Source: CAZLMF01 sp964560565
GTDB lineage: Bacteria; Bacillota; Clostridia; Oscillospirales; Ruminococcaceae
DNA: 7,364 nt
Reading direction: 5' to 3'
Assembly (NCBI GenBank): GCA_964560565.1
Contig: CAZLMF010000077.1
Coordinates: 1 to 7,364, forward strand
This document shows positions 4,889-7,364 of the stretch, piece after piece; within the stretch, counting starts at the first letter, position 1; each line of letters opens with the position of its first letter. Below the pieces are notes generated by a model, which had not been told where the DNA came from, ran no database searches, and saw nothing but the letters and a program-made list of their open reading frames with translations. Made by a program: the position numbers and the translations under genes.

Positions 4889-7364
4889 TCACTCCCCAAG
4901 CATAGAAAGACTTTTTTGCAGCTTTTCCATGCGCTCCTGCGCAAGAGCAAGTTTCTCACGCTCGACTTCAACAAGCTTTTGCGGCGCTTTTGCAAGGAAT
5001 CCCTCGTTGTTGAGCTTCCCAGATAGGAAATCTATATCCTTTTGAGCCGCCGCAATCTCTTTATTGAGCCTTGCAAGTTCCTTTTCGCGGTCAATTAGCG
5101 TATTAAGCGGCACTGTAAATGTCGCAAGCTCCGATACCACCGTTACCGTCTCATCGCCCTGTTCGCCATTTGCATAAACAGCCCCTGCCATGCGCTCAAT
5201 TATAGCTTTATCAGCCTCGGACAGCTCTGCTGCCGTGCTGTACTCGATTTTCTTTGAGGGTATAATATTATACTCACTTCTCAGCTGACGCAATCTCTTT
5301 ACCGCCTCGATAAGTCGGCTAAAGTCCTGTTCCTGTTGTGGATAAGATAGTTTTTCATCATATTCAGGGAAGCTTGCAATCATTATACTTTCACAGTCAT
5401 TTGGCATAGCCTGCCAAATTTCCTCTGTGATAAACGGCATAAAGGGGTGCAAAAGCTTCAGCATTCCACGCATTACATATACTAGCACATTCTGTACCGC
5501 AAGGGCGGTTTCCCCACCTGCCATTATCCTCGGCTTTGCAAGCTCAATATACCAGTCACAGAATACGTCCCATATAAACTCGTATATCTTGCTTGACGCA
5601 ACGCCAATCTCGAACTTGTCAAGGTTATCAGAAACTTCACTTACCAACCTGTTGTATCCTGAAAGTATCCACTTGTCCTCAACTTCAAGCTGTTTTGGCA
5701 GCTTTATCTCGCCCATATCCTCGGGCAGATTCATAAGAATGAATCTGCTCGCATTCCAAAGCTTATTTGCAAAGTTGCGTGCGGCAGTCAGCTTTTCAGG
5801 TAAAAACCTCATATCATTGCCCATTGAGTTGCCTGTTATAAGCATAAAACGCAGTGCATCTGCACCGTACTCGTCGATTATCTCAAGGGGATCAACGCCG
5901 TTTCCAAGTGATTTGCTCATCTTCCTGCCCTGCGCATCACGGACAAGCCCAGTAAACAGCACCGTATCAAAGGGCTTTTCATCCATATACTTAAGCCCCG
6001 AGAAAATCATTCTTGCAACCCAGAAGAAAATTATATCATAAGCAGTTACAAGAGTATTCGTTGGATAGAAATATTCTAAATCCTTAGTTTTCTCCGGCCA
6101 GCCAAGAGTTGAAAAGGGCCATAATGCCGAGCTAAACCATGTATCAAGAGTATCCTCGTCCTGCCTTAGCACTGCCCCGCACTTAGGACAGCCGCTAGGC
6201 TCTGTGGCAGATACCGTCATTTCGCCGCAGGCGTCGCAGTAATACGCAGGGATACGATGCCCCCACCAAAGCTGACGTGAGATACACCAATCCTTGATGT
6301 TCTCCATCCAGTTCATATAAGTTTTCTCAAACCTATCGGGCATGAGCTTTAGCTCGCCGCTTTTTACAACGTCAACAGCAGGTGCCGCTAAAGGCTCCAT
6401 GTGAACAAACCACTGCTCGGATATCTTAGGCTCAACCGTTGTATGACAGCGCTGACAAGTGCCTACATTATGAGAATGCGCCTCGGTCTTAATTAAGAAG
6501 CCCTGTGCCTCCAAATCAGCAACGATTTTCTTCCTTGCTGTGAATCTATCAAGCCCTGCATATATGCCGCCATTTTCATTGATAGTAGCATTGTCATTCA
6601 TAACATTTATTAGCGGCAAATCATGGCGCAATCCAACCTCAAAGTCATTAGGGTCATGGGCAGGCGTGATTTTTACAACGCCTGTTCCAAAGTCCATTTC
6701 AACGTAATTGTCGGCTATGACAGGAATTTCTCTGCCTACCAAAGGCAGTATAACGGTCTTGCCTACATACTTTGCATAGCGCTTATCCTTTGGGTTTACC
6801 GCAACTGCCGTATCCCCAAGCAGAGTTTCAGGTCTTGTTGTAGCAAGCTCAAGTGCACCGCTTCCATCACTTAGCGGATAGCGCAAATGCCAAAAGCTTC
6901 CCTGCTGTTCCTCAAATTCAACCTCAATATCAGAAATAGAGGTCAAGCACTTTGAGCACCAGTTAATCATTCTCTCCCCACGGTAGATAAGCCCCTGCTC
7001 ATACAAGCGAATAAAAACCTCCGTAACCGCCTTGTTACAGCCCTCATCTAGGGTAAATCTCTCCCTTTCCCAATCGCAGGAGGAGCCAAGCTTTCTAAGC
7101 TGCTTTGTAATACGTCCGCCGTATTTATCGCGCCATTTCCATGCACGCTCAAGAAAGCCATCACGACCTATATCGTCCTTTGTGATGCCATCTTCCTTCA
7201 TCGCCTCAACAATCTTTGCCTCTGTCGCAATTGAAGCATGGTCAGTGCCCGGCAGCCACAAAGCGGAATAACCCTGCATTCTCTTATGGCGAATAAGAAT
7301 GTCCTGCAAGGTATTGTTAAGCGCATGCCCCATATGAAGTTGCCCTGTAATATTAGGAGGAGGC
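4889..7364 (-). CDS. valS: Valyl-tRNA synthetase, 5'-truncated
   Basis: The in-window 824 residues of a class Ia aminoacyl-tRNA synthetase that charges tRNA-Val and edits mischarged threonine. Numbered from the first in-window residue, the ATP-binding HIGH motif is HMGH at 10-13 within PPPNITGQLHMGH, and KMSKS is at 481-485. The CP1 editing domain (about 155-300) contains TTRPETLLGDTAVAVNP and DFGTGVVKITPAHDPNDFEVG-type motifs. Four CxxC pairs (136/139, 303/306, 376/379, 392/395) match the two zinc sites of bacterial ValRS. The anticodon-binding domain is around 560-700. A C-terminal coiled-coil arm (about 758-820), typical of ValRS, ends the protein. Frame is open to the window edge, so about 45-60 N-terminal residues and any T-box leader lie outside. 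The ATG at 7333 falls within the HMGH motif and cannot be the start. folC follows seven bases later, a valS-folC pairing also found in Bacillus. Confidence 0.97.
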   Translation of the reverse strand, partial: PPPNITGQLHMGHALNNTLQDILIRHKRMQGYSALWLPGTDHASIATEAKIVEAMKEDGITKDDIGRDGFLERAWKWRDKYGGRITKQLRKLGSSCDWERERFTLDEGCNKAVTEVFIRLYEQGLIYRGERMINWCSKCLTSISDIEVEFEEQQGSFWHLRYPLSDGSGALELATTRPETLLGDTAVAVNPKDKRYAKYVGKTVILPLVGREIPVIADNYVEMDFGTGVVKITPAHDPNDFEVGLRHDLPLINVMNDNATINENGGIYAGLDRFTARKKIVADLEAQGFLIKTEAHSHNVGTCQRCHTTVEPKISEQWFVHMEPLAAPAVDVVKSGELKLMPDRFEKTYMNWMENIKDWCISRQLWWGHRIPAYYCDACGEMTVSATEPSGCPKCGAVLRQDEDTLDTWFSSALWPFSTLGWPEKTKDLEYFYPTNTLVTAYDIIFFWVARMIFSGLKYMDEKPFDTVLFTGLVRDAQGRKMSKSLGNGVDPLEIIDEYGADALRFMLITGNSMGNDMRFLPEKLTAARNFANKLWNASRFILMNLPEDMGEIKLPKQLEVEDKWILSGYNRLVSEVSDNLDKFEIGVASSKIYEFIWDVFCDWYIELAKPRIMAGGETALAVQNVLVYVMRGMLKLLHPFMPFITEEIWQAMPNDCESIMIASFPEYDEKLSYPQQEQDFSRLIEAVKRLRQLRSEYNIIPSKKIEYSTAAELSEADKAIIERMAGAVYANGEQGDETVTVVSELATFTVPLNTLIDREKELARLNKEIAAAQKDIDFLSGKLNNEGFLAKAPQKLVEVEREKLALAQERMEKLQKSLSMLGE
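4892..4897 (-). promoter_or_regulatory. Ribosome binding site of folC within the end of valS
   Basis: GGGGAG on the minus strand lies 10 bases before the folC ATG at 4881 and overlaps the last valS codons. It fixes the folC start and implies translation of folC from the valS message. Confidence 0.72.

Noticed and set aside
4882..4995. Extended N-terminus of FolC beginning inside valS
   Set aside because: The extra 38 residues are a basic, low-complexity reading of the valS coiled-coil region in another frame. The ATG at 4881 has GGGGAG upstream and gives a family-like N-terminus.
5427..6041. Long plus-strand open frame opposite valS
   Set aside because: Ser/Ile-rich translation with no recognisable domain, lying fully antisense to well-conserved valS sequence. 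It is a shadow of the real gene.

Overview
The window looks like chromosomal housekeeping and sporulation DNA from a low- to mid-GC, endospore-forming Gram-positive bacterium. I place it in class Clostridia, probably a gut Oscillospirales or related lineage. The main evidence is a complete spoIIA locus (spoIIAA-spoIIAB-sigF), found only in spore-forming Firmicutes or their descendants. Clear purine-rich ribosome binding sites and the protein sequences agree with this. The clade assignment is inference. A run of exactly 100 Ns inside folC shows that this is a scaffolded draft assembly, possibly a metagenome bin.

Layout. Plus strand, 1-2100: the C-terminal part of a SEDS-family (FtsW/RodA/SpoVE) glycan polymerase, cut by the window start, is followed 22 bases later by a galactokinase-family GHMP kinase with its own strong Shine-Dalgarno. 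Positions 2101-2214 form an AT-rich convergent gap ending in a strong GC hairpin just past the sigF stop. Minus strand, 7364-2215 (read right to left): valS (5' end outside the window), folC seven bases later (interrupted by the N gap), a rho-independent terminator, then spoIIAA, spoIIAB and sigF.

How the genes work together. SpoIIAA (anti-anti-sigma), SpoIIAB (anti-sigma kinase) and sigma-F form the partner-switching module that turns on forespore transcription after asymmetric division. Tight spacing and a short spoIIAB/sigF overlap suggest coupled translation. ValS charges tRNA-Val. FolC makes (poly)glutamylated folates. Their adjacency is a known Firmicutes arrangement. The SEDS protein polymerises peptidoglycan strands. 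The kinase beside it presumably phosphorylates galactose or a related sugar, but its sugar-binding motif departs from the textbook galactokinase signature.

No mobile element, CRISPR array, tRNA or rRNA was seen, and no gene-free stretch exceeds about 120 bases. The window reads as ordinary core genome, and I see no convincing undescribed system. The points most worth a second look are the atypical galactokinase signature, the missing centre of folC, and the unclear promoter of the spoIIA operon behind the folC terminator.
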